NCBI GenBank assembly: GCA_035530135.1
Contig: DATKVJ010000121.1
Span: 1 to 64,000, forward strand
Length of the DNA stretch: 64,000 nucleotides
Reading direction: 5' to 3'
DNA from: CAIYYX01 sp035530135
Lineage (GTDB): Bacteria > Pseudomonadota > Gammaproteobacteria > Burkholderiales > Rhodocyclaceae
Of this stretch, positions 35,084 through 43,385 are shown piece after piece. The translations under genes and the position numbers were made by a program. Numbering within the stretch: the first letter of the stretch is position 1; each line of letters begins with the position of its first letter. The notes beneath the pieces were generated by a model that was given only the letters and a program-made list of their open reading frames with translations, had not been told where the DNA came from and searched no databases.

Positions 35084-35449
35084 TTACTGCGCGAGGATCC
35101 AGTCAACGAGATTCTTGATCTGGTTCATGTCGTGCGGAGGATCGGTCTTGATGATCTTGTGGTGCTCGGAATGGCCATCGGGGAACTTCGCCATCTCGCC
35201 GGAGGTGATGTGGTGGATCAGCTTGGCCTCGGCATCCGGTTTTCCCTTGTACTTCGCGGCGACATCCTTGTAATCGGGACCATCCTTTTTCGGTCCGCTA
35301 ACGCGGTGGCACTTGAAACAGTTGTTGGAGCGCGCGAGATACTCGGCGTCGTCGGCGTTGACGGCCGCGCTAGCCGCAGCGGCAAAGCACAGGGCGGCGG
35401 CAGTCGTGGAAAGGCCAATCAGCAGTTTGGCGTTGATGTGAAGTTTCAT
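35084..35449 (-). CDS. Small monoheme cytochrome c (MtoD-like), copy 1
   Basis: This 121-residue periplasmic class I-like cytochrome has a signal peptide (residues 1-28) and one CFKCH motif. It is followed by DYKDVAAKYKGKPDAEAKLIHHI and a C-terminal LVDWILAQ helix, as in cytochromes c5/c551. At the usual methionine-ligand position the sequence is EHHKII, shared with copy 2 (ENHKII), which points to histidine rather than methionine as sixth ligand. It is the first gene of operon 1, 69 bp before the decaheme gene, and matches the position of the periplasmic shuttle MtoD in Mto clusters. Confidence 0.88.
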   Translation of the reverse strand: MKLHINAKLLIGLSTTAAALCFAAAASAAVNADDAEYLARSNNCFKCHRVSGPKKDGPDYKDVAAKYKGKPDAEAKLIHHITSGEMAKFPDGHSEHHKIIKTDPPHDMNQIKNLVDWILAQ

Positions 35450-35873
35450 TTACTGACTCCCAAATAAGATGAACTAAGATCAGGCAGATAGTTGTTGTAA
35501 AAGCTGATATCGACAGACTGTGATGTCGCTGTAACAAGATGTAAGGCGTTCGCGTAGCTTTATCCGCTCTTTCTAATGTTCACTATTTGATCTATGTCAA
35601 ACAGCCTTATATCTGGCATCGCTGTGGTTGGTTATGTTCATTAGCTTCAATCGCATGTTTTTAGAATATTAAAATAAATCAATATACTGGCTACTATCTA
35701 AAACAATACCGATAGTCATGTATCTAAATGTATGCATTTTGTAACTCAATGTATCCATTATTTGGCCGCAGGATTTGCCGGAAATCGTTCACGATATTGA
35801 CCATAAGTGAATTAATTCCATGGGATATTTATACAAATCGTTTCTGGTCTGTGTCATAGCGCATCCGCGGCAC
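35450..35873. other. Promoter region of Mto-like operon 1
   Basis: About 420 bp of A+T-rich sequence without a gene. It carries an FNR-type box at 35587-35600. The segment around 35530-35600 is recognisably similar to 39675-39746 upstream of operon 2 (shared ACAAGATGTAAG, AGCTTTAT and the box itself, with the same spacing). This shows the promoter was duplicated with the genes. Confidence 0.75.
35587..35600 (-). promoter_or_regulatory. FNR-type box for Mto-like operon 1
   Basis: TTGATCTATGTCAA, one mismatch to the FNR palindrome, 137 bp upstream of the start at 35449. On the minus strand GATAAA lies at 35564-35559, where the -10 element of a class II FNR promoter should be. Confidence 0.7.
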
Positions 35874-35903
35874 AAAAAAATGGGGAGCGAAACCGCTCCC
35901 CAT
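35874..35903 (-). terminator. Terminator behind MtrB-like gene 2
   Basis: Perfect 10-bp stem (35880-35889 with 35894-35903), loop AAAC, followed on the minus strand by seven T. A clear intrinsic terminator 19 bp after the stop at 35923; it separates operons 2 and 1. Confidence 0.92.
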
Positions 35904-35922
35904 GAATGGATGCGAATGTCTT

Positions 35923-38178
35923 CTAGTGAAATTTGTAGCTAGCCGACACCCCCAACATATGCACGTTGTAATTTGGGCTGATCTCGTTGGTGCCGATCAC
36001 GGCTGTCAGCGTCGACGGCAGCACCTGGTCGTACGCCCAGTCATACGATGAATAATGCTCATAGGCGTATCTCAGATTGAGGGTCAGATTCTTCTGCATC
36101 TGGTAACGGCCGAACAGTTCCAGTCGGGTGAGGCGGGTGGTCAGGTCAGGCAGCGGTTTTGCGGCAGCGAGTCCTGAACCCGTGGCGACGTTGATCGCAC
36201 CGTTCGAGCGGGCGTGGGAGAGTTCGCCGCCATAGTCGAACTTGCCGCCCGGCTTCACATTGAAGCCCAGGCCCAGCGTGGTGGTATGCTCACGGTCCGC
36301 CATCGACCAGTTGAATTGCGGCTGGTTGAGTATGGTTGCCTTGTTCGCGGCAGTGTATTGCCGGCTGTTCTGGTCGGTGCCGTACTCCTCATAAGACGCG
36401 AAGAAGTGGCCGCTGACCGCCTTGGTCGCCTCCAGATTGGCGTCGAAGTTCGCCTGCCAGCCCTTGGCGCGCGTCAGCCCGAAGTCTGAATCCGGATACT
36501 TGTCGAGATTGGAGTCCAGGCCGAACTGCAGACCCAGCCTGTCGCTGGGCGCGGCATTGACGTAGGCGTGCAGCTTGTCGCGATTTCTGGGCGCCAGGAA
36601 ATATTTCATATGCCCTGGCAGATCGTCCCATCCTATCCCGGCGGCTACGGCGGGGCCCGTTGTCGCCGGATCGTAGCTGGCTAGGTAAGGCGCCGAACCG
36701 TCGTAAAACGAGGTGCGCCGCGCGGAATAGGAATAGGCCAAGCCGCCGGAGGCGATATCGCTGAACTGCTGCTCGATCTCCGCCTTGACTGTATTCTGGT
36801 GCTCGTCGGTGATCGCTTCGTAGGTCTCCTTGGCCCAATCATAATCGTAGCCGAACTTGAGCTTTGTGGTCTGCGCCAGCCGGTAATCGAAATCCACCCC
36901 GGCCTGTTGCTTGGTGCTGCTGCTGGGCGTATTCCAGCGCGTCGTGCCCCCCCCCAGAGCAGGCTGGTTCTGGGAGTCACCACCGATATAGTCATACTGA
37001 TTGCGCGCCGTCTTGTTGTCTTTGTCGTCGTAGCGGTAGAAAGCGATCAGGCCGAGCTTGGGCGTCAGCCGTGAGGTGAGCCGCAAATCGGCGTGGGTGG
37101 TGTTGATCAGTCCGTCGAGAGATGATCTCGGCAGCGGCGTGGTGACGGTCAGATTCGGATTGATCGTGTAGGGCAGGAAGGCATCATTCTGGGTCATGCG
37201 ACCGAAGCTCAGGCTGCCGGTCAGCCGGGTCAGCGGGCCCAGCGTATAGCCGCCGGAGGCGCTTAGCTGGTGAAACTGGTTGTCCGGCGGTTCGGCGAGC
37301 TGACCGAAGCCGCCGCCCGCATAGCCGACGAAGGCATTCCCCCAGGTGGTGCCGGCTGCATTGGCGTAGGGATTCTGCCAGGCCAGCGCCTTGTTGCCGT
37401 CTTTGAAACCCGAGAAGTAGTAGCCGAACTGCAGTTGCAGTTTTTCGGTGGTATAGCGGGCCAGCAGCTTGAACTGGTCGGTGGTGTAATCGATCGGCTG
37501 GGGTATGATCGCCGCCCGCGGGTTGCCGCCAGAGTTACCGATGACCGCGCCGATCAACTTGTTGCCGTCCTTGGTTTCCTCCTTGTAGTCGGCAACCAGT
37601 TCCCAGCCGCCACCGAGCTGCTTGCTGCCGCCTATGCCCAGCGACTTGCGCCGGGTCTTGATGTCGAAGGAATGCATGCTGGCGTTGAGCTGGGTCATAC
37701 CAGGCGTCGTGTTCGAGGGCACCCAGCCGGCTGGCAGCGTCAGACGGGTCGATCCAGGATTCACGAATGGGGTCTGGTAACTGTCGCTCCAGAGCTTGGG
37801 CAGTTCATCGTAAGTCAGACTCAGACCGTAGTTGCCCTGCTGGCCGCCCTCTATCTTCAGCGAGCGGGAATCCAGTCCCAGGTTGCGTCCGGTGATTTCC
37901 AGGTAGTTGGCATCATTTCTATTGTGTCTGACGACGCTGATGTTGGCGATGCCGTAAGCCCCAGATTTATTCAGGCCAGTGAAGTCGCCGAACTTGTAGC
38001 TATTGTCCGAAACCCCTCCGATGCCCAGTTCTACCTGGCTGTCCGGCGTGATCAGGCTGGCGACCTCATCAGAGGATTCGTCTGCGAGCACCGCGGGTGA
38101 GACGGTCGCGATTCCGATCGCGGCGATCGAGACCGCCAGGACTTTGCGCGCAAGGCGCTGTTCGAATTTGCAGGTCAT
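35923..38178 (-). CDS. MtrB/MtoB/PioB-type outer-membrane porin, copy 2
   Basis: This 751-residue beta-barrel is a paralogue of the protein at 31670-34012. It has a signal peptide (residues 1-32), QVELGIGGVSDNSYKFGDFTG and SLTYDELPK, matching the family N-terminal block, and a C-terminal GVSASYKFH strand. No cysteines are visible in the N-terminal region, unlike Shewanella MtrB. It lies 18 bp after decaheme 2. Divergence from copy 1 is considerable outside the shared blocks, so the duplication is old or the two partners were acquired separately. Confidence 0.92.
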   Translation of the reverse strand: MTCKFEQRLARKVLAVSIAAIGIATVSPAVLADESSDEVASLITPDSQVELGIGGVSDNSYKFGDFTGLNKSGAYGIANISVVRHNRNDANYLEITGRNLGLDSRSLKIEGGQQGNYGLSLTYDELPKLWSDSYQTPFVNPGSTRLTLPAGWVPSNTTPGMTQLNASMHSFDIKTRRKSLGIGGSKQLGGGWELVADYKEETKDGNKLIGAVIGNSGGNPRAAIIPQPIDYTTDQFKLLARYTTEKLQLQFGYYFSGFKDGNKALAWQNPYANAAGTTWGNAFVGYAGGGFGQLAEPPDNQFHQLSASGGYTLGPLTRLTGSLSFGRMTQNDAFLPYTINPNLTVTTPLPRSSLDGLINTTHADLRLTSRLTPKLGLIAFYRYDDKDNKTARNQYDYIGGDSQNQPALGGGTTRWNTPSSSTKQQAGVDFDYRLAQTTKLKFGYDYDWAKETYEAITDEHQNTVKAEIEQQFSDIASGGLAYSYSARRTSFYDGSAPYLASYDPATTGPAVAAGIGWDDLPGHMKYFLAPRNRDKLHAYVNAAPSDRLGLQFGLDSNLDKYPDSDFGLTRAKGWQANFDANLEATKAVSGHFFASYEEYGTDQNSRQYTAANKATILNQPQFNWSMADREHTTTLGLGFNVKPGGKFDYGGELSHARSNGAINVATGSGLAAAKPLPDLTTRLTRLELFGRYQMQKNLTLNLRYAYEHYSSYDWAYDQVLPSTLTAVIGTNEISPNYNVHMLGVSASYKFH

Positions 38179-38196
38179 GTGAGTTCTCCCTCGCGT

Positions 38197-39165
38197 TTAT
38201 CGGGTATTACGTGGGCCGGACGGGTGGTTCGACCCGTGGACCTGGGAATGGCAGTTCAGGCAGTTCCGGAGCAACAGTTGCTGCGCTGGCGAACTGCCGC
38301 CGGCTGTTACCGGCAGGCCGGTGCCGCTGTAAGCGGTGCTCGGGTGGTATTGCGCCGAGTGACACTGCTGGCAGAGGTAGGGCGGACGCGACTTGAGCAG
38401 CGGGGCGTTGTTGGAACCGTGAGGGGTGTGGCAGTTGGTGCAGTCGTCGCTCACCGGCGGATGCTCCCAAAGGAAGGGACCGCGTTTTTCGGCGTGACAG
38501 GTATAGCAGGTCTCGTTCACCGTGTTTTCCCGCAGCAGCTTGGGGCCGTTGGAACCGTGAGGGTTATGACAGTCGGAGCAGACCACCTTGCCGGCCAGGA
38601 TCGGGTGAGTCGAGGACATGTGGACCTGCGAACGCACGTCCTTGTGGCAGGCAAAACAGACCTCGCCTTGTGTCAGCTTGTCCCGCACCGCATCGTGCTG
38701 GGTATGCACCTGGTGGCAGGTAGTGCAGGCGACATCGGCGTTGGCGTGCTGGCTGCCCTCCCAGTTGATCCGGTTGCCGCCCAGGTGGCAGGTCATGCAG
38801 GCCTTATCCTTCTGCTCCGCCGTGTTCTTGGATTTGGCATCGAAGGTCACGTCCGGTTTCGCGGGTTTCTTGAGCCCTGCGTTCGCATCCTTCTCGTGAG
38901 CGAAGCTTTCACCGTGGCAACTGGTGCAGGTTGGCGTGCGCGCATCGCCCGTGACGCCGTGGCGGGTCTTGCCTATTCTCAGTACCTCGGGCGAATCGCC
39001 TTCATCGTGGCAGCTGGTGCATCGGGCGTCACCTCGTAGCACGACATCCTTGAAAACCTGTTTATTTGGTGCGGACTTCGGATTGTCGGCCCCGAATGTG
39101 GACCCTGCGCAAAAGAAGATGCTGGTCACCGCGCAGATTGCGAGAGCTTTGTTGAGTAACTTCAT
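38197..39165 (-). CDS. Decaheme cytochrome c of the MtrA/MtoA/DmsE family, copy 2
   Basis: This 322-residue periplasmic cytochrome has a signal peptide (to about STFGADN) and ten CxxCH motifs: CTSCH, CTSCH, CMTCH, CTTCH, CFACH, CSDCH, CYTCH, CTNCH, CQQCH, CLNCH. It is clearly paralogous to copy 1 (shared KVVCSDCHNPHGS, NTVNETC, HAEKRGPFLWEH and CTNCHTPHGSN blocks). With porin copy 2 it would form a second trans-outer-membrane conduit. It lies 71 bp after monoheme 2. Confidence 0.94.
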   Translation of the reverse strand: MKLLNKALAICAVTSIFFCAGSTFGADNPKSAPNKQVFKDVVLRGDARCTSCHDEGDSPEVLRIGKTRHGVTGDARTPTCTSCHGESFAHEKDANAGLKKPAKPDVTFDAKSKNTAEQKDKACMTCHLGGNRINWEGSQHANADVACTTCHQVHTQHDAVRDKLTQGEVCFACHKDVRSQVHMSSTHPILAGKVVCSDCHNPHGSNGPKLLRENTVNETCYTCHAEKRGPFLWEHPPVSDDCTNCHTPHGSNNAPLLKSRPPYLCQQCHSAQYHPSTAYSGTGLPVTAGGSSPAQQLLLRNCLNCHSQVHGSNHPSGPRNTR

Positions 39166-39236
39166 TTTTCAATCCCCCTAGCCTTTAAATCGTTTGCGCG
39201 GTCCCGGAAGGTCCGCGCAGAGAATTTGATCTTGTC

Positions 39237-39584
39237 CTACTGAGAGAGAATCCAGTCCGCCAGATTCTTTAGCTCTTTGGGATCTTTGGTGTCTATGATC
39301 TTGTGGTTCTCTACGGTGCCATCTTCCAGTTTGATCTTTGGACCGGTGGTGATATTGCTGATGATCTTGCTCTCGCCATCAGCTTTTCCCTTGTACTTGG
39401 CTGCGACACTCTTGTAGGAGGGGCCTTTCTTGGTTTTGTCGATGGCATGACACTTGAAGCAATCGTTCGACTTTGCCAGCTCCCTGGCAGCGGTGGCATC
39501 GGCGGCGCCGCTCGCGGCGGGGGCGAGGAACAGTGTTCCGACAGTTGAGACCGTGCCAATTAATATTGCAATCCGGCGTTCCAT
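39237..39584 (-). CDS. Small monoheme cytochrome c (MtoD-like), copy 2
   Basis: This 115-residue periplasmic cytochrome has a signal peptide (residues 1-26), one CFKCH motif and the same KYKGKADGESK and LADWILSQ blocks as copy 1. No methionine occurs anywhere after the heme motif, so His/Met ligation is impossible. The conserved HKII histidine near the C-terminus is the best candidate sixth ligand. A GGGAG site precedes the ATG at 39584. It is the first gene of operon 2. Confidence 0.9.
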   Translation of the reverse strand: MERRIAILIGTVSTVGTLFLAPAASGAADATAARELAKSNDCFKCHAIDKTKKGPSYKSVAAKYKGKADGESKIISNITTGPKIKLEDGTVENHKIIDTKDPKELKNLADWILSQ

Positions 39585-39921
39585 TTCGATACTCCCTTGT
39601 AATCAATGAAATAATTTCTCAAGCATTTTGATGCGATGGGCCCTCTGCCTCATCTCTTTGCTCCACAAGTAGCATCCGTTACAAGATGTAAGCGTTCCGT
39701 CAGCTTTATGCACTTTTCCTGATATCTTATTTTTGATCTATATCAAGTTGTTTGCCATTATGAGGACTAGCCGACTGTTATTAGGTGAATTTTACATCGA
39801 CGCTTACCGAATATGCGTATGCGCTTGTATTGTCACGAAATGTAACAGTTTTAGCTTGGCAAACTTGTCTAAAAGAGGACGGACTTTTGCCTGAAAGTGA
39901 AGCGCGATTTAAGCTTCGTAG
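39585..39921. other. Promoter region of Mto-like operon 2
   Basis: About 340 bp without a gene between the tail of the AraC-type regulator gene and monoheme 2, both read leftwards. It is A+T-rich and contains the FNR box at 39733-39746 and the copy of the operon 1 promoter segment. Confidence 0.7.
39733..39746 (-). promoter_or_regulatory. FNR-type box for Mto-like operon 2, perfect palindrome
   Basis: TTGATCTATATCAA, identical to the box at 16258, 148 bp upstream of the start at 39584. CATAAA on the minus strand (39710-39705) is at -10 distance for a -41.5 box. Confidence 0.75.
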
Positions 39922-40872
39922 CTATTTTTCCGGATGCTTGCGCGCTTGACTGCGGATTTCCCTAGGTGACAGCCCAAAATATTTACGGAACGCACGGCTG
40001 AAGTGGGCTGGGCTATTGAAGCCCCATGAATAGGCGATGTCGCTGGAGAGCCGTTTGTGGTCAAGACAGAGTTCGCGATGACAGTTCTCCAGTCGCTGCA
40101 CCCAAACCCAGTGCATCAGATGCAAATGCTCATGAGCAAAAAGGCGGTGGATATAGCTCGCCGAGAGTCCAACCGCTTTGGCAATGGACGGTACGTCGAG
40201 ATCCGGGTTGTGCAGTTGGGAGCGCACATACTGCTTGATCGTCTCCTTGTGGTAGGCCTCCATCTGCAAGCCGTCCGGACGGCGATCCTCGGCCAAGGGA
40301 AGTAGCGCCGAGCAGAGGAGCCTAATCGTCGATTCAGCGATCCACTCCATTACGGAGGACTCTAACGCATCCCTTTGTCGGCACAAGGATCTGACGAGAT
40401 CAACAAATACGGCTGCTGCTCCGTGATCCCCGGGCACGGATGTCATCAAGGTCTGCTTCCAACGAGGAAATGCTTCCGCAAAATGCATCTCCTCCATGGC
40501 TATGCGGACATAACGAAACCGTTCGCTCATTTCCAGTTCGACGGATCGGCAATTACGCTGCAGACAGATGCACCCCGGTGTCAAATGAACCTCTCGTCGA
40601 TCCTGCCTGAGCACGCAATCGCCTATGAGCTGGACGTGCGCGACAAGCTCGTCGGCGTTGGCTTCGGCGCTGTAAGAGAGACAAAATGGGCTTCCCACCA
40701 TTTCCAGCAGCGACACCCGTCCTAGATTATGGAGGGCGAGTTCGGCACCAAATGTTTCTTCGGGCTCGGAACTGTTATTGACGCTCGCCTTGAAGATATC
40801 GAGCATGGTGTGGCGCCAATAGAGGAAGCGTTCGCTCTGAGGCACCGATTCGGTCGAGACAAAGATGGGCAT
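39922..40872 (-). CDS. AraC-family transcriptional regulator
   Basis: This 316-residue cytoplasmic regulator is probably DNA-binding. The C-terminal ~100 residues are an AraC/XylS double helix-turn-helix domain (VPSIAKAVGLSASYIHRLF; LSSDIAYSWGFNSPAHFSRAFRKYFGLSP). The N-terminal half resembles the AraC-binding-like domain found with regulators such as FeaR/OxyR-type activators (ANADELVAHVQLIGDCVL), ligand unknown. The ATG at 40872 (MPIFVSTESV) is preferred over a TTG 11 codons upstream. It lies between Mto-like operon 2 and the divergent CbcL-like gene, so it may regulate one or both. Confidence 0.88.
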   Translation of the reverse strand: MPIFVSTESVPQSERFLYWRHTMLDIFKASVNNSSEPEETFGAELALHNLGRVSLLEMVGSPFCLSYSAEANADELVAHVQLIGDCVLRQDRREVHLTPGCICLQRNCRSVELEMSERFRYVRIAMEEMHFAEAFPRWKQTLMTSVPGDHGAAAVFVDLVRSLCRQRDALESSVMEWIAESTIRLLCSALLPLAEDRRPDGLQMEAYHKETIKQYVRSQLHNPDLDVPSIAKAVGLSASYIHRLFAHEHLHLMHWVWVQRLENCHRELCLDHKRLSSDIAYSWGFNSPAHFSRAFRKYFGLSPREIRSQARKHPEK

Positions 40873-41298
40873 GGCGAATTCAATCGATCGTTGCCGCCTC
40901 GGCAAGCTTTTCGTTTTTTCAGAAGCCCCAAAACGAAAAGGACAAATCGATTTTTACTTTCTCCCAATGTCGACTCTGGATCGACTGTTGTTACCAACAG
41001 GCTTCGCGCACTTGCCTGACTGTTCGCCCCGAAGCTTTACGGCCGACCCGCAGGGGTACCAGATCGCACGGTCTCGCCCACCCAATCGGCTTCGCTCTTG
41101 GTTTTTAATGATCAGTCTCGGCAGCGCCGAGCGCATTCTGCCCCCCGCTCTTTGGCTAATGATTTGATATATGTCAAATCATGTCATTTAACTTTGACCA
41201 TAATCCACAATCGTGCAGTGCGCCAAATGCAGTGCAGCTCTTAGACAACAGGCCGTCCCGCAAGTGACGGGATGGCCACTTAGGGGGGATCGAAAGCC
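40873..41298. other. Intergenic region between the AraC-type regulator and the CbcL-like gene
   Basis: About 425 bp between divergent genes. Apart from the FNR-type promoter at 41164-41204 no gene or repeat is evident. Confidence 0.6.
41164..41177 (+). promoter_or_regulatory. FNR-type box and promoter for the CbcL-like gene
   Basis: TTGATATATGTCAA (one mismatch) followed by CATAAT at 41199-41204. With the box centred at -41.5, transcription would start near 41211, about 88 bp before the ATG. It is the best-formed class II FNR promoter in the window. Confidence 0.75.
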
Positions 41299-43320
41299 AT
41301 GCGAATTCCAAAACATGCATCTTGGCTGACAACTGGCGTCATTTGTCTGGTTGCAGCTTTGCTTTTCGGGCAAACATCGGCTTACGCGGCGGTCACCTCC
41401 AACGACAAGGGCGCCGATCAGCCAGCCGACAAGCTTGGCAACGCGACCTGCCTTTCCTGTCACGGTGAGAAAAAACTTGAGATGGCGGGGCCCGGCGGGA
41501 AATTACATCCTTTACGAACGATCAAGGGCGACAAGTTCGCCAAGGGCGTGCACTCGGACATGCGCTGCGTTGCCTGCCACAAGGACATCACCGATGCGAC
41601 TGCCCCGCACAAGAATGGTGCTGCCGTGCAAAAAGTGGATTGCGTGCAGTGCCACGAGAATCTGTGGGAAGCCGTCAAGAAGGAGGGACTGACCAAGGAG
41701 AAGGAACGGCTCGGACTAGTGGTGCTGAACATCGAAGCGTACAAGAAGTCTCTCCACGCCAGGCCGAACAAGGACGATAAAACGCACGTCAACGCAACTT
41801 GTGACGACTGTCACGACACGCATTACTTCAACGTGCCGCCAAAAGGCACGACAAAGCGGACCGAGTGGCACCTGACCATACCGAACGTTTGCGGCGCGAA
41901 ATGCCATAGCGACGAGCTGGATGAATACTCGTCGTCGATACATGGTAAGGAAGTCATGGAGAAGCACAATCTGAAGGCAGCTGTCTGCACCGATTGCCAT
42001 ACCGCCCATGACATAGTCAATACTTCGCTCAATTCGTTCAAGCTGCAAAACACCCAGCAATGCGGAGGCTGCCACAAAGAGAATCTTGCCTCCTATGGCG
42101 ACACCTACCACGGACAAGTCAATAAACTGGGTTATTCATATACTGCAAAGTGTTACGACTGCCACGGCAGCCACGGCATTCTTGCAGTCAAAGATCCAAA
42201 ATCGAAGGTAAGTCCGAAAAACCGCTTGAAGACCTGCAAGCAATGCCACAACGGCAAGAACGACTTGAAGGAAGCGACACCTGGCTTCGTCACTTTCAGT
42301 CCCCACGCCAACGCTCACGACTTCGCCCGTTATCCCCAGATGTGGATCACATCGAGATTCATGCTGGCCTTGTTGGCGAGTGTATTCATTTACTTCTGGC
42401 TGCATTCGGGACTGTGGCACTATCGGGAATACAAGGATCGACAAGAGGGCAAGACTCGACCGCACATACGAACAGAAGAGTTGCTTCCGGGGAAAAACAA
42501 GCAAATCCGGCGTTTTGGCCCGATCTGGAGGCTAGCTCACCTGATTTTTGCGCTGAGCGTCATGATGCTTGTTCTGACCGGTATGGCGGTGTTTTACTCA
42601 GATAGCTCCTGGGCGCCAGTGATCATGAAAGCGCTCGGTGGGCCAAAAATCGCGGGGCTTATACATAGAATCAGCGCCACCATCATGTTGGGCATTTTCT
42701 TCATCCATCTGATTTATATGTCTATTCATTTGGTTAAGAACAGGAAAACCTTCAGGTGGTTCGGACCCGACTCGCTGATGCCGCGCTGGCAGGACTTCAA
42801 GGATGCCGCAGCCATGTTCAAATGGTTTTTCGGCAAGGGGCCAAGACCCACCTTCGATCGCTGGACCTATTGGGAAAAGTTTGACTACTGGGCGGTGTTC
42901 TGGGGTATGGCCATCATCGGTGGCAGCGGCCTGATGCTGGCCTTCCCGAACGTGACCGCATCCATCTTGCCCGGTTGGATATTCAATGTCGCGACGCTTG
43001 TGCATGGGGAAGAGGCATTCCTGGCCGCCGTGTTCCTATTCACCGTGCATTTCTTCAATAACCATTTCCGCCCCGACAAGTTCCCGCCACCGGACGTCGT
43101 TATGTTCACCGGCACGGTGCCGTTGGAGGAATTCAAGCGTGAGCATAGCGAGCAATACAAGCGGCTTGTGGAAACGGGGCAGCTCGAAAAATATCTGGTG
43201 GATGCGCCATCGCGATCGATGACCTTGGGTTCCAAAATATTGGGGCTCGTGCTATTGGCCATCGGCCTGATACTGCTGGCCTTGGTGATGGTCGGGTTTG
43301 TCGGGCGTCTGTCCGGGTAA
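41299..43320 (+). CDS. Multiheme cytochrome c fused to a cytochrome b membrane domain (CbcL-like)
   Basis: This 673-residue protein has a signal peptide (residues 1-30), a periplasmic multiheme domain (residues ~45-345) and a C-terminal membrane part with several TM helices and histidines typical of HydC/FdnI-like diheme cytochrome b (WRLAHLIFALSVMM; GLIHRISATIMLG; LVHGEEAFLAAVFLFTVHFF). Eight CxxCH motifs are present, at residues 51, 90, 115, 168, 230, 255, 285 and 313. A ninth site reads CGAKCH (residues 198-203), a CX3CH variant. Geobacter CbcL, a nonaheme c/diheme b fusion used for quinone-linked extracellular electron transfer, is the nearest described architecture. A GGGGGGA site precedes the ATG. 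It is transcribed away from the AraC-type gene. Confidence 0.88.
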   Translation: MRIPKHASWLTTGVICLVAALLFGQTSAYAAVTSNDKGADQPADKLGNATCLSCHGEKKLEMAGPGGKLHPLRTIKGDKFAKGVHSDMRCVACHKDITDATAPHKNGAAVQKVDCVQCHENLWEAVKKEGLTKEKERLGLVVLNIEAYKKSLHARPNKDDKTHVNATCDDCHDTHYFNVPPKGTTKRTEWHLTIPNVCGAKCHSDELDEYSSSIHGKEVMEKHNLKAAVCTDCHTAHDIVNTSLNSFKLQNTQQCGGCHKENLASYGDTYHGQVNKLGYSYTAKCYDCHGSHGILAVKDPKSKVSPKNRLKTCKQCHNGKNDLKEATPGFVTFSPHANAHDFARYPQMWITSRFMLALLASVFIYFWLHSGLWHYREYKDRQEGKTRPHIRTEELLPGKNKQIRRFGPIWRLAHLIFALSVMMLVLTGMAVFYSDSSWAPVIMKALGGPKIAGLIHRISATIMLGIFFIHLIYMSIHLVKNRKTFRWFGPDSLMPRWQDFKDAAAMFKWFFGKGPRPTFDRWTYWEKFDYWAVFWGMAIIGGSGLMLAFPNVTASILPGWIFNVATLVHGEEAFLAAVFLFTVHFFNNHFRPDKFPPPDVVMFTGTVPLEEFKREHSEQYKRLVETGQLEKYLVDAPSRSMTLGSKILGLVLLAIGLILLALVMVGFVGRLSG

Positions 43321-43385
43321 TGGCATGAAGCTGCGAGCAAGAGGAGCTCGAACCGACTGGCGTTCTCCGACCGGACCGTCCGGCC

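Noticed and set aside
16200..35717. Shared 12-mer ATACCGATAGTC at 16200-16211 and 35706-35717
   Set aside because: A repeated 12-mer is expected by chance many times in 64 kb, and its distance from the promoters differs in the two places.
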